A stretch of DNA of 64,000 nucleotides from Anaerobacillus isosaccharinicus (GCF_001866075.3 NZ_CP063356.1:2966164-3030163); one strand, 5' to 3'; shown: positions 8,110 to 16,987, counted from the stretch's first letter. A program made the numbers and translations. The notes: a model not told the origin generated them from the letters alone.

Positions 8110-8817
8110 CTATATTGTACATTCTTCATTAGGACAATTTTCACAACGGAGCTCTTCTTGCAAAAATTCAATGTTATGAATAGTGATATATTTTGCATCT
8201 ATAGAAATAACCTTTTCGGTAACTAAAGCCTTTAATAAACGACTAATGCTTTCCCTTGTAGCACCAATATAGTTAGCCAATTCTTGGTTTGTTAGCTTTT
8301 TATCTATTAAGATACCTTCTTCTACTTTTTTACCGTGAGCATTACTTAGACGAATTAAGATTGAAAAAAGAGCACCTTTTTTACCGCAAAAAATTAAATC
8401 TCGGAACTGTGCAAGAAGTGAGTTACTATGTTTTGAAAACCACTTCATAAAAGCTAATGCAAAAGCACCTTTTTGACGACAAATCTCTTCAAGAACTATT
8501 CGCTCAAATCGAATTAATTTTGCATCCTTAATGACATCAGCATTACAAGTAGATCTAAGGTTATTATATAAACTTAACTCTCCGACAAAATCATCTTTTT
8601 GTTTTAGTTGAAAAAATAAAATTTTCCCTTCTACATTTGTCTTACTTAATCGCACTCTACCACTTTTAATCAAGTAAATATGTGTAGGTAAGTCTCCTTC
8701 TAAAAATAAAGAGTTCCCTTTTTTGACAGATATTTCTGTGCCTTGTTTTAAAAGAAAATCACGATCTACTTTACTTAATTCATCGAAGAATGTTTCTCTC
8801 TCTAGTTTATTATTCAT
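8110..8817 (-). CDS. fnr: Fnr-type oxygen-responsive transcriptional regulator
   Basis: A 235-residue Crp/Fnr protein with an N-terminal cyclic-nucleotide-type beta barrel (about 20-120), a dimerisation helix, and a C-terminal winged helix with recognition helix ATRESISRLLKAL. The last residues have CENCPNEEC, a Cx2Cx4C array. In Bacillus subtilis Fnr the C-terminal cysteines C227, C230 and C235 with the same spacing hold the [4Fe-4S] cluster, so this is most likely the true oxygen sensor. The start ATG follows GGGGGGAG. A paralogue lies 25 nt upstream on the same strand, so the two are probably cotranscribed. Confidence 0.9.
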   Translation of the reverse strand: MNNKLERETFFDELSKVDRDFLLKQGTEISVKKGNSLFLEGDLPTHIYLIKSGRVRLSKTNVEGKILFFQLKQKDDFVGELSLYNNLRSTCNADVIKDAKLIRFERIVLEEICRQKGAFALAFMKWFSKHSNSLLAQFRDLIFCGKKGALFSILIRLSNAHGKKVEEGILIDKKLTNQELANYIGATRESISRLLKALVTEKVISIDAKYITIHNIEFLQEELRCENCPNEECTI

Positions 8818-8842
8818 TCATTCTCCCCCCCAAGCAGAAAAA

Positions 8843-9553
8843 CTATTTAATACAACTCGTGCATGAGCATGCATCACAATTTAATTGTTCTCTAAAATAT
8901 TTTATATCATGGACAATGATAAAGCGATTGTTAATTGTGATTACGTTCATTTTTTCAAATTGCTCTAGAGCTTGCATAATCTCGCTCTCCAAAAGACCAA
9001 CATAATTTATTAAAGCTTTTATAGTGTTCCGTTTTTTTAGGTGAATTCCATTAGTTTTCTTAAGACCACCGGTTTGACAAAGCTGAATAAGACTAGAATA
9101 TATGGCACTCTTTTTTATACAAACAATGGCATCGCGGTATTGATTTAGTGAAAGATCACTATATTTTGTTAACCATTTCATAAATGAGACTGCAAGTTCA
9201 TTATTATTTATGAGTAAATATTCAAATGTATCCCTATGAAACTCAACCAGTAGTGTGTCTACGGTCACTTTTGCATCACTTAAATACTTTCCATTTGAAA
9301 AGATGGTTAACACACCAACTAAATCATTTTTTCCCTTTACTTTAAAACAGAGGGGATAGTTATTATCTGTCCGATTAAGTAGGTTAATTTCCCCACTTAT
9401 TATTAAATACACTTTTGTTGCGATTTCACCTTCATGAAAAAGCAAGTGCCCTTTTTTATAGACCTGCTTATTTCCATAGGTAAGGAGTAATTCTTGATAA
9501 TCAGAAGATAAGTCCTCGAAAAATGTTTTTTGCACCTTCTCTAATTGTTTCAT
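8843..9553 (-). CDS. Fnr paralogue with Cx2Cx4C tail and divergent recognition helix
   Basis: A 236-residue Crp/Fnr protein. ATG 9553 is preferred because AAAGAGG precedes it; an upstream TTG at 9574 is possible. The barrel and dimer helix align with the neighbouring Fnr, and the C-terminus has CDACSCTSC, which also contains Cx2Cx4C plus one extra Cys. The DNA-recognition helix is different: GLLESEIMQALEQF replaces GATRESISRLLKAL, losing the Arg and Ser that contact DNA in Fnr/Crp proteins. It may recognise a different site, or act through heterodimers with its neighbour. It looks like a tandem duplication that has diverged. Confidence 0.85.
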   Translation of the reverse strand: MKQLEKVQKTFFEDLSSDYQELLLTYGNKQVYKKGHLLFHEGEIATKVYLIISGEINLLNRTDNNYPLCFKVKGKNDLVGVLTIFSNGKYLSDAKVTVDTLLVEFHRDTFEYLLINNNELAVSFMKWLTKYSDLSLNQYRDAIVCIKKSAIYSSLIQLCQTGGLKKTNGIHLKKRNTIKALINYVGLLESEIMQALEQFEKMNVITINNRFIIVHDIKYFREQLNCDACSCTSCIK

Positions 9554-9677
9554 AGTTCTGGCTACCTCTTTCAAAGTAAATTTGAGATCAAGTCATTCTG
9601 GATTAGTGGCCAATTCTGTTATTAATAATTTAAAAATAGCACAGTCAGTACAAAAACTCTGTGGATAAATTGGGAAT

Positions 9678-9706
9678 TTTCATTTTATATCGCATTCATT
9701 TATAAT
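9678..9706 (+). promoter_or_regulatory. Possible promoter of the gntR-pcp pair
   Basis: TTTCAT (9678-9683), 17-nt spacer, TATAAT (9701-9706). The -10 box is good and the -35 box weak. Confidence 0.45.
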
Positions 9707-9753
9707 ATAAGAAACTATTCTTGTTTTTGTATTATAAAATGGGGGCTTGGGCA

Positions 9754-10485
9754 TTGAAAATTGTCAAAATAGAAAAAAAGAAACTATCAGAAGAAATTGC
9801 CGAAAAGCTTCGGCAAATGATTCAATCAGGAGAATTACAACATGGGGAAAAGTTAGATTCAGTTCCAAATCTTGCCGAACAATTTTCAGTTGGAAAAGCG
9901 GCAGTAAGAGAAGCGCTTAGTGCATTAAGTGCAGTGGGATTAATCGAAATAAAACAAGGATTAGGGACGTTTGTTAAACAACCTAATGAATTTACGCTTC
10001 CGTCATTAACATTGCAAGGGTTAGTGAACATCGATCAGATAAAAAAAATCTTTGAAATACGGCGCATTTTGGAGCTGGGAGCTGCAAGAGTAGCTGCTAC
10101 TAACAGGACTGAAGAAGACTTGTTAGGCTTAGAGACTATTTTAGATGAGATGAAACAAGGAATAAACGATAAAGAGATTGGTGAAGAAACAGATTGGAAA
10201 TTTCATATGTCAATCGCAAAGTCCTCTAATAATAATTACATAGTGGACATGTTAAATAGTATCTCAAGTACGATTAGAGCTACGATGTATGATTCGCGAA
10301 AACTTTGGTTATTTTCAAATAAAAAAACAGCAATACAACTTATCGAAGAGCATGAAGCTATTTTTTATGCCATTAAACAAAAAGATGAACAACTTGTTCA
10401 ACAATTAATGATGGAACATCTCGTTGGAGTAGAAAAGGGGTTAATTGAATTTTTAAATGCTAAAAAAGAAGGAGAAGTGAAATGA
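9754..10485 (+). CDS. GntR-family regulator, FadR subfamily (FCD domain)
   Basis: A winged-helix N-terminus (SVPNLAEQFSVGKAAVREALSALSAVGLIEIKQGLGTFV region, split here by position about 30-70) followed by an all-helical FCD ligand domain with the metal-type positions DWKFHMSI, EEHEAI and MEHLVG. The TTG at 9754 is preferred because a GGGGG stretch lies just before it and the product then starts like other family members; ATG 9739 is an alternative. It overlaps pcp by 4 nt, so it may regulate pyroglutamyl-peptide or related amino-acid use. The ligand cannot be read from sequence. Confidence 0.85.
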   Translation: MKIVKIEKKKLSEEIAEKLRQMIQSGELQHGEKLDSVPNLAEQFSVGKAAVREALSALSAVGLIEIKQGLGTFVKQPNEFTLPSLTLQGLVNIDQIKKIFEIRRILELGAARVAATNRTEEDLLGLETILDEMKQGINDKEIGEETDWKFHMSIAKSSNNNYIVDMLNSISSTIRATMYDSRKLWLFSNKKTAIQLIEEHEAIFYAIKQKDEQLVQQLMMEHLVGVEKGLIEFLNAKKEGEVK

Positions 10486-11096
10486 AAATTTTAGTAACAG
10501 GCTTCGAGCCTTTCGGTGGTATGGAAGTAAATCCGACATCTGCCCTTGTAAAATCTCTCCAAGAAGAAACTCTTGTAGGCTTTGAAATTCATAGCTGTAC
10601 TTTACCTGTCGTATATGACCATTGTGTGCAAACACTCATAACTAAAATAAATGAAGTTAATCCCGATGTGGTTATATGTTGTGGCTTAGCGTTTGGGAGA
10701 GGAAGTATTACAATAGAGCGAATAGGTATTAATGTAAAGGATACAGCAGGAGAGGGTCTTAAAGGAGATAATCAAGGCGAAAAACCTGTGGATGAAAAAA
10801 TAATTCCAGATGGCCCGGATGGTATTTTTTCCACAATTCCAATAAGAACAATGGTAAATGAATTAGTGAAAAATGGAATACCAGCAAAAGTCTCCAATAC
10901 TGCTGGCACATATATTTGTAACAATACTCTTTATGGAGTTTTAAATTTTATTTCCTTAAACAAACGTCAGATTAAAGCTGGTTTTGTACATTTTCCTGCC
11001 ACACCTGAGATGACTGTTGAAAAACCAAATGTACCGAGTATGTCTTTTGAGACACAACTAAATTCATTAAGGATAATTGTAAAATCACTAAAATGA
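10482..11096 (+). CDS. pcp: Pyroglutamyl-peptidase I
   Basis: A 204-residue cytosolic cysteine peptidase that removes N-terminal pyroglutamate. It begins with MKILVTGFEPFGG and NPTS, as in the family. Catalytic residues are visible: Glu in ITIERIG, Cys in AGTYICNN and His in GFVHFP. It is slightly shorter than the usual 210-215 residues. Its start overlaps the regulator's stop (ATGA). Confidence 0.95.
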   Translation: MKILVTGFEPFGGMEVNPTSALVKSLQEETLVGFEIHSCTLPVVYDHCVQTLITKINEVNPDVVICCGLAFGRGSITIERIGINVKDTAGEGLKGDNQGEKPVDEKIIPDGPDGIFSTIPIRTMVNELVKNGIPAKVSNTAGTYICNNTLYGVLNFISLNKRQIKAGFVHFPATPEMTVEKPNVPSMSFETQLNSLRIIVKSLK

Positions 11097-11102
11097 TAAA
11101 AT

Positions 11103-11153
11103 ATGGGTAATAGATGTTTTTCAGTTTTGGAAGCATCTGTTGCCTATTTTTTT
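11103..11153 (+). terminator. Terminator after pcp
   Basis: ATGGGTAATAGATG pairs, with G-U pairs, with CATCTGTTGCCTAT, followed by a T run. Confidence 0.75.
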
Positions 11154-11219
11154 GGATTTCAGGTTTAGCTTTTCTAATATAAGGGTATTATAAAATTAAT
11201 TATCTAAAAACTTTGAAAG

Positions 11220-11248
11220 TTGTAAATAAAGTGAAAACTAAGTATAAT
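11220..11248 (+). promoter_or_regulatory. Sigma-A promoter of the IDEAL-type gene
   Basis: TTGTAA (11220-11225), 17-nt spacer, TATAAT (11243-11248); the ribosome binding site follows at about 11254. Confidence 0.65.
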
Positions 11249-11269
11249 TATAAAAAGGGGGTTTTTTAT

Positions 11270-11569
11270 ATGGAAAAGTATGCAATCAACAAAAAAATGT
11301 TACGGAAACTAACTTTGATGAATAACCATAGAGAGCCTTCTCTAGAAATAATTGACTCCTTATTTGCACAAATGTTTCTAGAGGTATCTATTTACCGATT
11401 TCAAAAGTCTAGAGTTCAAGAAGAGATTGACAAAGCACTAGTAACTGGAAATAAAAAACATTTTATGATGCTAGTAGAAAAGTATAATGAATTAATAAGT
11501 AAATATAAAGATGGTATTCACGTATCGGAACAAGGTTTTGATTTTATGATCAGTCTAGATGAATATTAG
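11270..11569 (+). CDS. Small helical protein resembling the IDEAL domain family
   Basis: A 99-residue protein from ATG 11270 behind AAAGGGGG. The stretch RVQEEIDKALVTGNKKHFMMLVEKYNELI fits the IDEAL pattern (a short helix pair with I/LDxAL and F..L..xY..L) found in small Bacillus proteins and at the end of YpiB. The role of the domain is not well known. It has its own promoter and terminator, so it is a single-gene unit. Confidence 0.6.
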   Translation: MEKYAINKKMLRKLTLMNNHREPSLEIIDSLFAQMFLEVSIYRFQKSRVQEEIDKALVTGNKKHFMMLVEKYNELISKYKDGIHVSEQGFDFMISLDEY

Positions 11570-11628
11570 GACTGAATTACCACCCAATCAAGAATGTTAC
11601 CTTTGGGATGATAGGCTATTTTATAAAA

Positions 11629-11663
11629 AACTTTCGCCATAGTAATTGGCGAAAGTTTTTTTT
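11629..11663 (+). terminator. Strong terminator after the IDEAL-type gene
   Basis: AACTTTCGCCA (11629-11639) pairs perfectly with TGGCGAAAGTT (11647-11657), followed by T to 11663. Confidence 0.88.
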
Positions 11664-11819
11664 ATAACAAGAACATTAAAAAGTGAATTTGAAATTCTGT
11701 TCACGAAATATTCACATAACTACAGTAAAACGAGTGTCTTTATAAATGAAATGATTAACTACTGAAGAGGATTTTGCTAGTATTGATGTAAGACATACTT
11801 TACGGATAAGGACGAAGCG

Positions 11820-11960
11820 ATGTATTTAAGTTCATTATTATCGAAATATATTTCATTAGAAATGCAAATCGTACTAGAGGCATACGAGAATAAGGTTTTA
11901 TCTAACTTAGAAATCGATGAATTGTTACTTACACTTGAACTAAATCAAGATATCGAATAA
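11820..11960 (+). CDS. Small hypothetical protein, 46 residues
   Basis: ATG 11820 opens a 46-residue acidic, leucine-rich frame (MYLSSLLSKYISLEMQIVLE...) ending at TAA 11960. AAGGACG lies 7 nt upstream. It is predicted helical. It ends 52 nt before the STAS gene and could be the first gene of that unit. I do not recognise it. Confidence 0.45.
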   Translation: MYLSSLLSKYISLEMQIVLEAYENKVLSNLEIDELLLTLELNQDIE

Positions 11961-12012
11961 TTTTTTTTAGTAACTATGGTTAGAGGCAATAATAATTTTG
12001 GAGGAATTGACG

Positions 12013-12321
12013 ATGGAACTAGTAAGAAGTGGTGATAACAAAGTAACAATTAAGCCTGAAGGAAGAATTGATGTTGTGAATTCTCAAACATTAAAGCAAG
12101 AGTTACTAAATTTATTTAATGAAGGTATTAACGAGATCATAATTGACTTTTCAAAGATTACAAGTATTGATAGTTCTGGCTTAGGAAAATTGCTTTTATT
12201 TCAAAAAAAGTTAAAAGAACGTGGTGGAGAACTAAGTATTGTTAATGTAACAAATGATTATATTCAAAATATGTTTAAAATGATTCATTTAAACAAAGTA
12301 ATTAAAATCGAAAATATGTAA
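12013..12321 (+). CDS. STAS-domain anti-sigma factor antagonist
   Basis: A 102-residue SpoIIAA/RsbV-like protein from ATG 12013 behind GGAGGAA. It carries the conserved phospho-acceptor Ser region ITSIDSSGLGKLL and begins with VTIKPEGRIDVVNS, as in the family. It should be phosphorylated by a RsbW-type kinase and dephosphorylated by a PP2C phosphatase. Both activities are encoded in the next gene as one fusion, which makes that protein its likely partner. Confidence 0.9.
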   Translation: MELVRSGDNKVTIKPEGRIDVVNSQTLKQELLNLFNEGINEIIIDFSKITSIDSSGLGKLLLFQKKLKERGGELSIVNVTNDYIQNMFKMIHLNKVIKIENM

Positions 12322-12341
12322 TTTTTGAGGAGCATTATCAA

Positions 12342-14345
12342 ATGGATGCTGCAATAAGAGTTTTAATGGTTGGTAAAGATGAGGGAATGCTTTCTTTTAT
12401 CCAAAACTTAATAAAAGAGGATGCAACAATTTCTTGTTCTTTTATATCAAATATTGAGCTTGATAACCTTTATACAGATAGCCTTACTAATGCTTTTCAA
12501 AATTCAAAGACTGATATCATTATATTGTGTGATTCTATTCAACAATTTAGTATTCTTGAATTAATTAGGCTGTTTAAACAAAATGAAATTTTCAACCCAA
12601 TTATCGTTATTTCCAATCGAAATGAAACAAGCCTAGCTGTTGAAGTAATGAAAGCTGGAGGAGAAAATTTCTTAGTTCAAGAAAAATTAACGACATTAAC
12701 GTTAATTGACGCAATTTATAGCGCATTACAATCCCGCGATGAAAAACAACAACACGAAAAGATTCGACTAGAAAACCAAAAATTACTTAAGGCTATTGAA
12801 CAAAGTTCAGTTTCAATTGTGATCACTGATGCAAAAACGAATAAGATTGAATATGCTAATCCAATGTTTACGACGTTAACGGGCTATACATTCGGTGAAA
12901 TAAAAGGAAAATCACCAAGTTTATTAAAATCGGGAACAAAGACAAAGGAAGATTACAGAGAATTATGGGACACGATTTTAGCAGGGCGGACCTGGAGGGG
13001 GGAATTTATTAACCGCAAAAAAAATGGTGGTTTTTATTTTGTCTCTGCTGTAGTTAGCCCAATAAAGTTAAACAATGATGAAATAACTCATTATGTCGGA
13101 ATTCACCAAGATATTACGAAAAGAAAAGAAGCAGAGTTTCAAATGAAAAATTATGCAAAGAAGCTTGAAAAGAAAAGTAGAGAATTAGAAATTGCATACG
13201 AGGACATAGAAGCTAATATCCAACGGGCTAAGCAATTACATCGTCATTTTTTCCCTATTAGTCTTCCAATAATTGATCATATTCATTTAGAAGCTTTTTA
13301 TGAACCAGCACATAAGATAGGAAGCGATTATTACAACTTTATTAAGTTGAATCAACAGTTGATTTTCTACATTGTTGATATATCAGGTAGTGGCATCGCC
13401 GGAGCATTTATTAACGTCTTTATTCGCCAAAAAATCAATCGTTTTCTTTATGTTCATAATCAAACAGAGCACGTTTCTCCAAAGGAGTTACTTAACTTCC
13501 TAGCAAAACATTTTATTGAAGAGAGTTTTCCAGAGGAGTATTATGCTTGTCTTTATGTAGCAGTACTAAATATAAATTCCAATGAATTAACTTATAGCAA
13601 TGCAGGAATTCAAGTTCCGCCAATTTTAATTCACGAAGGTCAATTAGAAAATTTACAATTAGGTGGACTCCCAATTAGTGCTGCGATTCCAATGGAACTA
13701 CTTTCATTCGAAGAAGAAACCATCCGCATACTACCTGAGACGACACTCGTTATTACAACGGATGGCATTGTCGAGAGTTCAATGAATGGAGAAATGTTTG
13801 GAATCGAGCGGTTACAACAATTAGTACTTGAGAATGCTTATTTACCACCTAAGGAACTAAAGGAAGTAATCAATACTGTAATTGATCCAATGCTTCAAAA
13901 ACAAAAAAATAAAGATGATATTACTTACGTTATCGTACAACATAGTTGTGATCCGCTAGATAAAAGAGAATATGTTATTCAAAGTGATTGCTATGATGTT
14001 GAATGCGTTGTGAGTGAACTAACTCAATGGCTTGAACCGTATACTTCTGAAATAAATAGCTTATTAGTTGGTTTTAACGAAATGGTATACAATGCCATTG
14101 AGCACGGGAATAAATTTGAGGTTTCTAAAAAAATTAAAATTAACATTATGGTTAAGAAAACCCATCTTATGATTTCAATTGAAGATGAAGGTGATGGCTT
14201 TGATTGGAAGACCCGTATTAAACGAGAATTTGATCTTATGAATTTTGAAGAGCGTGGAAGAGGAATTATTTTTACAAAAGCATCATTTAACCATATTACT
14301 TATAATGAAAAAGGGAATCAAGTTTTTCTATATAGAAAAATATAA
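12342..14345 (+). CDS. Receiver-PAS-PP2C phosphatase-HATPase kinase fusion (partner switching)
   Basis: A 667-residue soluble protein. Order: a degenerate receiver (about 5-135), PAS with PAC (about 148-265), coiled coil (265-305), SpoIIE/RsbU PP2C phosphatase (about 310-527) and a GHKL/RsbW-like ATPase (about 545-667). The receiver lacks the acidic pair, the Lys (FLVQEK) and a properly spaced phospho-Asp. The PP2C keeps the metal-binding Asp residues in GSDYYN, VDISGSG, TTDGIVE and KDDITY. The ATPase keeps NEMVYNAIEHGN, EDEGDGFDW and GRGI. It thus joins phosphatase and kinase/anti-sigma functions in one chain, 20 nt after its likely substrate. The output sigma factor is not in the window. 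Confidence 0.88.
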   Translation: MDAAIRVLMVGKDEGMLSFIQNLIKEDATISCSFISNIELDNLYTDSLTNAFQNSKTDIIILCDSIQQFSILELIRLFKQNEIFNPIIVISNRNETSLAVEVMKAGGENFLVQEKLTTLTLIDAIYSALQSRDEKQQHEKIRLENQKLLKAIEQSSVSIVITDAKTNKIEYANPMFTTLTGYTFGEIKGKSPSLLKSGTKTKEDYRELWDTILAGRTWRGEFINRKKNGGFYFVSAVVSPIKLNNDEITHYVGIHQDITKRKEAEFQMKNYAKKLEKKSRELEIAYEDIEANIQRAKQLHRHFFPISLPIIDHIHLEAFYEPAHKIGSDYYNFIKLNQQLIFYIVDISGSGIAGAFINVFIRQKINRFLYVHNQTEHVSPKELLNFLAKHFIEESFPEEYYACLYVAVLNINSNELTYSNAGIQVPPILIHEGQLENLQLGGLPISAAIPMELLSFEEETIRILPETTLVITTDGIVESSMNGEMFGIERLQQLVLENAYLPPKELKEVINTVIDPMLQKQKNKDDITYVIVQHSCDPLDKREYVIQSDCYDVECVVSELTQWLEPYTSEINSLLVGFNEMVYNAIEHGNKFEVSKKIKINIMVKKTHLMISIEDEGDGFDWKTRIKREFDLMNFEERGRGIIFTKASFNHITYNEKGNQVFLYRKI

Positions 14346-14347
14346 CT

Positions 14348-14463
14348 GAGGCTGATCGAAAAGGTGTCTGCTCATAGTTTACGTAAGATGAGGGCAATGT
14401 TCACGCGCATTACCTACATAATAACGTTCATGGTGACAGACACTTTCTTTTTCGATCAGCCTC
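14348..14463. repeat. 116-bp long inverted element between convergent genes (REP/MITE-like, bidirectional terminator)
   Basis: Outer arms GAGGCTGATCGAAAA (14348-14362) and TTTTCGATCAGCCTC (14449-14463) are perfect complements. Inner arms GTGTCTG (14364-14370) and CAGACAC (14437-14443) extend the stem. The motif GGTGACAGACAC resembles dispersed palindromic elements I know from Bacillaceae genomes. It lies between two convergent genes and its A/T-rich outer arms could terminate both. Confidence 0.65.
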
Positions 14464-14481
14464 TATATTATTTATTCGATG

Positions 14482-16248
14482 TTATAACAGCTGCTTTAAT
14501 CCGTTAATACCATTGATTTCATCTGCGTGCCATGGCACAACTACACAATGGGTAGCAAGCTGACCATTTACTTTTTTGATCCACTGTTCCTCTGCATTAG
14601 CCCGGCCTTGAAGAATGGGATCTGTTGTTTTTGTTTTTTGGAAACTTTGATTAATAACCCACCATTCAGGTTCAATTTGAGCCCGTCTTAAATCATCTTG
14701 TAGTCGACTAGCTTCAAAGACAGGAGTAGCCTCTGGTAAGGTGACTAACACGACGTTTGTCATATCCTTGTTACGGAGTCTAGGTAATAATTTTTTCACT
14801 GAGTCAGGTATATCTCCATTGGAACGCTTCGTTACTTCTCGATGATACGATTCTGCAGCATCTAAAAGAAGCACAGTATGACCAGTAGGAGCAGTATCAA
14901 TCACTACAAAGGCATCTTCGGCTTTATCTACGATATTCGCAAAAGCACGAAACACAGCAATTTCCTCTGTACATGGTGAATTTAGCTCTTCTTTCAAGAA
15001 CGCAAAACCATCCTCATCAAGACTATCTTTCACTTTGTCTAATACTTCATTCTTATAAATCTCAACTTCTTTTTTCGGATCAATACGACTAACAGAAATA
15101 GTGCCTTCTGTATTTTCGTTATTTAAAACGATCCCTAGATGAGCCGCAGGATCAGTCGTTGTCAAATGAACTTTATGTCCTTTTTCAGCAAGAGCTACAG
15201 CAAGAGCCGCAGCAATCGTTGTTTTACCAACGCCACCTTTGCCCATGGTCATTATAACACCGTTATTTTTTTTAGCGAGTTCATTAACCAATGTTTGGAG
15301 ACCAGCAATTTTTTCAGCTGTTAACTCTTCATTCATTGAATTAACGGCTTCTAAAGTAGGTGTAAAAAAACTTCTTAATGCATTTAAGCCAGTTAAATTA
15401 AACGGAACTAGAGGAAGCTTAAAGGTCGGAATTGTTTTTAAGTAGGAAGACATTTCACTCAATGCTTTCAGCTGTCTTCCTTCTAGTTGTCTAGCCACTA
15501 AATCTTCGTTTGATGATGATTGAAAAACACCATTAATAATTAAAGTTTGGTTATTTATTTTTAGCTCAGCTAACTCAAGTGAAGCACGCTCAGCTTCTAG
15601 TAAAGAAGAATAATCTGGTCTTGAAACTAGTATGAGCGTTGTTTCGTCCCCATTAGCAAGTGCTTGTACAGTCGAACTATAGAGTTCTTTTTTTGCACCA
15701 AGACCAGAAAGTGGACCTAAGCAAGAGGCTCCTGTTGTGTTATCCTCAAGGAACGAAGACCAGGCACTTGGTAATTGTAACAATCTTAGTGTATGCCCTG
15801 TAGGAGCTGTATCAAAAATAATATGATCAAAAGCTGATGTTAGTTCCTTATTTGAAAGTAAATTTGTAAATTCATCAAAAGCAGCAATCTCTACTGTACA
15901 AGCACCAGATAACTGTTCCTCCATATTATCTATGGCTGCTTTTGGAAGCTTGTCACGGTAAGGTCCAATTACTTTCTCCCGATAATCTCTAGCAGCTTGT
16001 TCGGGATCCAAGTTAGAAGCAAAAAGATTAGGAACATCATGAATTGCAGTCGGTTTATTTGAAAGAGGGATACCAAATACATCTTCTAGATTCGATGCAG
16101 GATCAGTACTAACAATTAATACTCTCTTGCCGGAATCAGCAAGAGCGACAGCAGTTGCACATGCAGTAGAGGTTTTCCCTACGCCACCTTTACCAGTAAA
16201 GAAAAAATGCCTCGTTTCAGCTAACTTCGATGGGTGAAATAATTCCAT
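14482..16248 (-). CDS. arsA: Arsenite-stimulated ATPase ArsA
   Basis: A 588-residue two-halved P-loop ATPase. ATG 16248 is chosen because AGAGAGG lies 9 nt before it. Each half has a P-loop (GKGGVGKTS near residue 20; GKGGVGKTT in the second half) and the signal-transduction motif DTAPTGHT. Three cysteines that bind As(III)/Sb(III) are present in LSGACTVE, GASCLGPL and NSPCTEE. It energises arsenite efflux, here presumably through the Acr3 carrier encoded in the divergent operon. A heptamer-repeat region separates it from arsD. Confidence 0.95.
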   Translation of the reverse strand: MELFHPSKLAETRHFFFTGKGGVGKTSTACATAVALADSGKRVLIVSTDPASNLEDVFGIPLSNKPTAIHDVPNLFASNLDPEQAARDYREKVIGPYRDKLPKAAIDNMEEQLSGACTVEIAAFDEFTNLLSNKELTSAFDHIIFDTAPTGHTLRLLQLPSAWSSFLEDNTTGASCLGPLSGLGAKKELYSSTVQALANGDETTLILVSRPDYSSLLEAERASLELAELKINNQTLIINGVFQSSSNEDLVARQLEGRQLKALSEMSSYLKTIPTFKLPLVPFNLTGLNALRSFFTPTLEAVNSMNEELTAEKIAGLQTLVNELAKKNNGVIMTMGKGGVGKTTIAAALAVALAEKGHKVHLTTTDPAAHLGIVLNNENTEGTISVSRIDPKKEVEIYKNEVLDKVKDSLDEDGFAFLKEELNSPCTEEIAVFRAFANIVDKAEDAFVVIDTAPTGHTVLLLDAAESYHREVTKRSNGDIPDSVKKLLPRLRNKDMTNVVLVTLPEATPVFEASRLQDDLRRAQIEPEWWVINQSFQKTKTTDPILQGRANAEEQWIKKVNGQLATHCVVVPWHADEINGINGLKQLL

Positions 16249-16270
16249 ATATAACAACCTCTCTTTTAAT

Positions 16271-16440
16271 AATGTAGAATGTAAAATTTAAAATTCAAAA
16301 TTAGTGAAAGGTGGATAGTAAAAACTTATCGAGATTTATTTGGTGATAAATGTTAATTTTGAACGTTTATAGCCTATTTACTTGTAATAAAACTAATTCA
16401 CATTCTGCCTTCTACATTCTACATTCTACATTCTGCATTG
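16271..16440. repeat. Heptamer-repeat region between arsD and arsA
   Basis: AATGTAGAATGTA copies at 16271-16283 face a longer array of ATTCTAC/ATTCTGC units at 16397-16440, so the arms are inverted relative to each other. The region lies within the arsD-arsA transcript. Confidence 0.75.
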
Positions 16441-16443
16441 AAT

Positions 16444-16806
16444 TTAGTTTGTTTTTAAATCAATCGTTAATGATGACTTTTTTACTTCTAGTTCACTTAC
16501 ATCAATATTGAGCCAAGATGCTAATTCTGTTTTTGTTGGGTATTTGTGTGTTTTTAAAATTTTTCCATCAACGACAGTTGCAGGTAAGGCGTCAACTCCC
16601 TCAGCTTCTAATAAAAGACTAATTTCTGGATTTGATACATATGGTTCAGCATTCTGAGCTAAATTATGTCTAACTACGTCATAGCCTTTGTTTTGAAGCG
16701 TAGCAAAGTCTCTCGCTATTCTAGTCAATTCTGGATCTACGTCAGTTCCACAAACTCCGGTTGGGCAGCATAAAGCAGGGTCAAAAATTTCAATCTTTCT
16801 ACTCAA
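16444..16806 (-). CDS. arsD: Arsenite metallochaperone ArsD
   Basis: A 120-residue protein; TTG 16806 is preferred, 9 nt after AAGGAG, giving MSRKIEIFDPALCC, as is usual. The vicinal Cys pair and third Cys (FDPALCCPTGVCG) that carry As(III) to ArsA are intact. The DALPATVVDG region with its Pro matches the thioredoxin-like fold. It is divergent from arsR and upstream of arsA. Confidence 0.94.
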   Translation of the reverse strand: MSRKIEIFDPALCCPTGVCGTDVDPELTRIARDFATLQNKGYDVVRHNLAQNAEPYVSNPEISLLLEAEGVDALPATVVDGKILKTHKYPTKTELASWLNIDVSELEVKKSSLTIDLKTN

Positions 16807-16959
16807 TTTCAATCTCTCCTTCAAATAATATAGGTTTTAATAAAGTTAGATTTTCTTAAACTAAAGACAGATTTTAAATAAATGCCTTTATACTTTACCC
16901 AGATTCAAAGGATAAATATAAGAGAAAATCTTCTTTACATTAGTTTAACATATTATTCA

Positions 16960-16987
16960 TTGACATATAAGTATATAATTATATAAT
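16960..16987 (+). promoter_or_regulatory. arsR-acr3-arsC promoter with likely ArsR operator
   Basis: TTGACA (16960-16965), 16-nt spacer, TATAAT (16982-16987). The spacer is an AT-rich near-palindrome (ATATAAGTATATAATTATAT) of the kind bound by ArsR. The same intergenic region must also serve arsD on the other strand. Confidence 0.75.
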
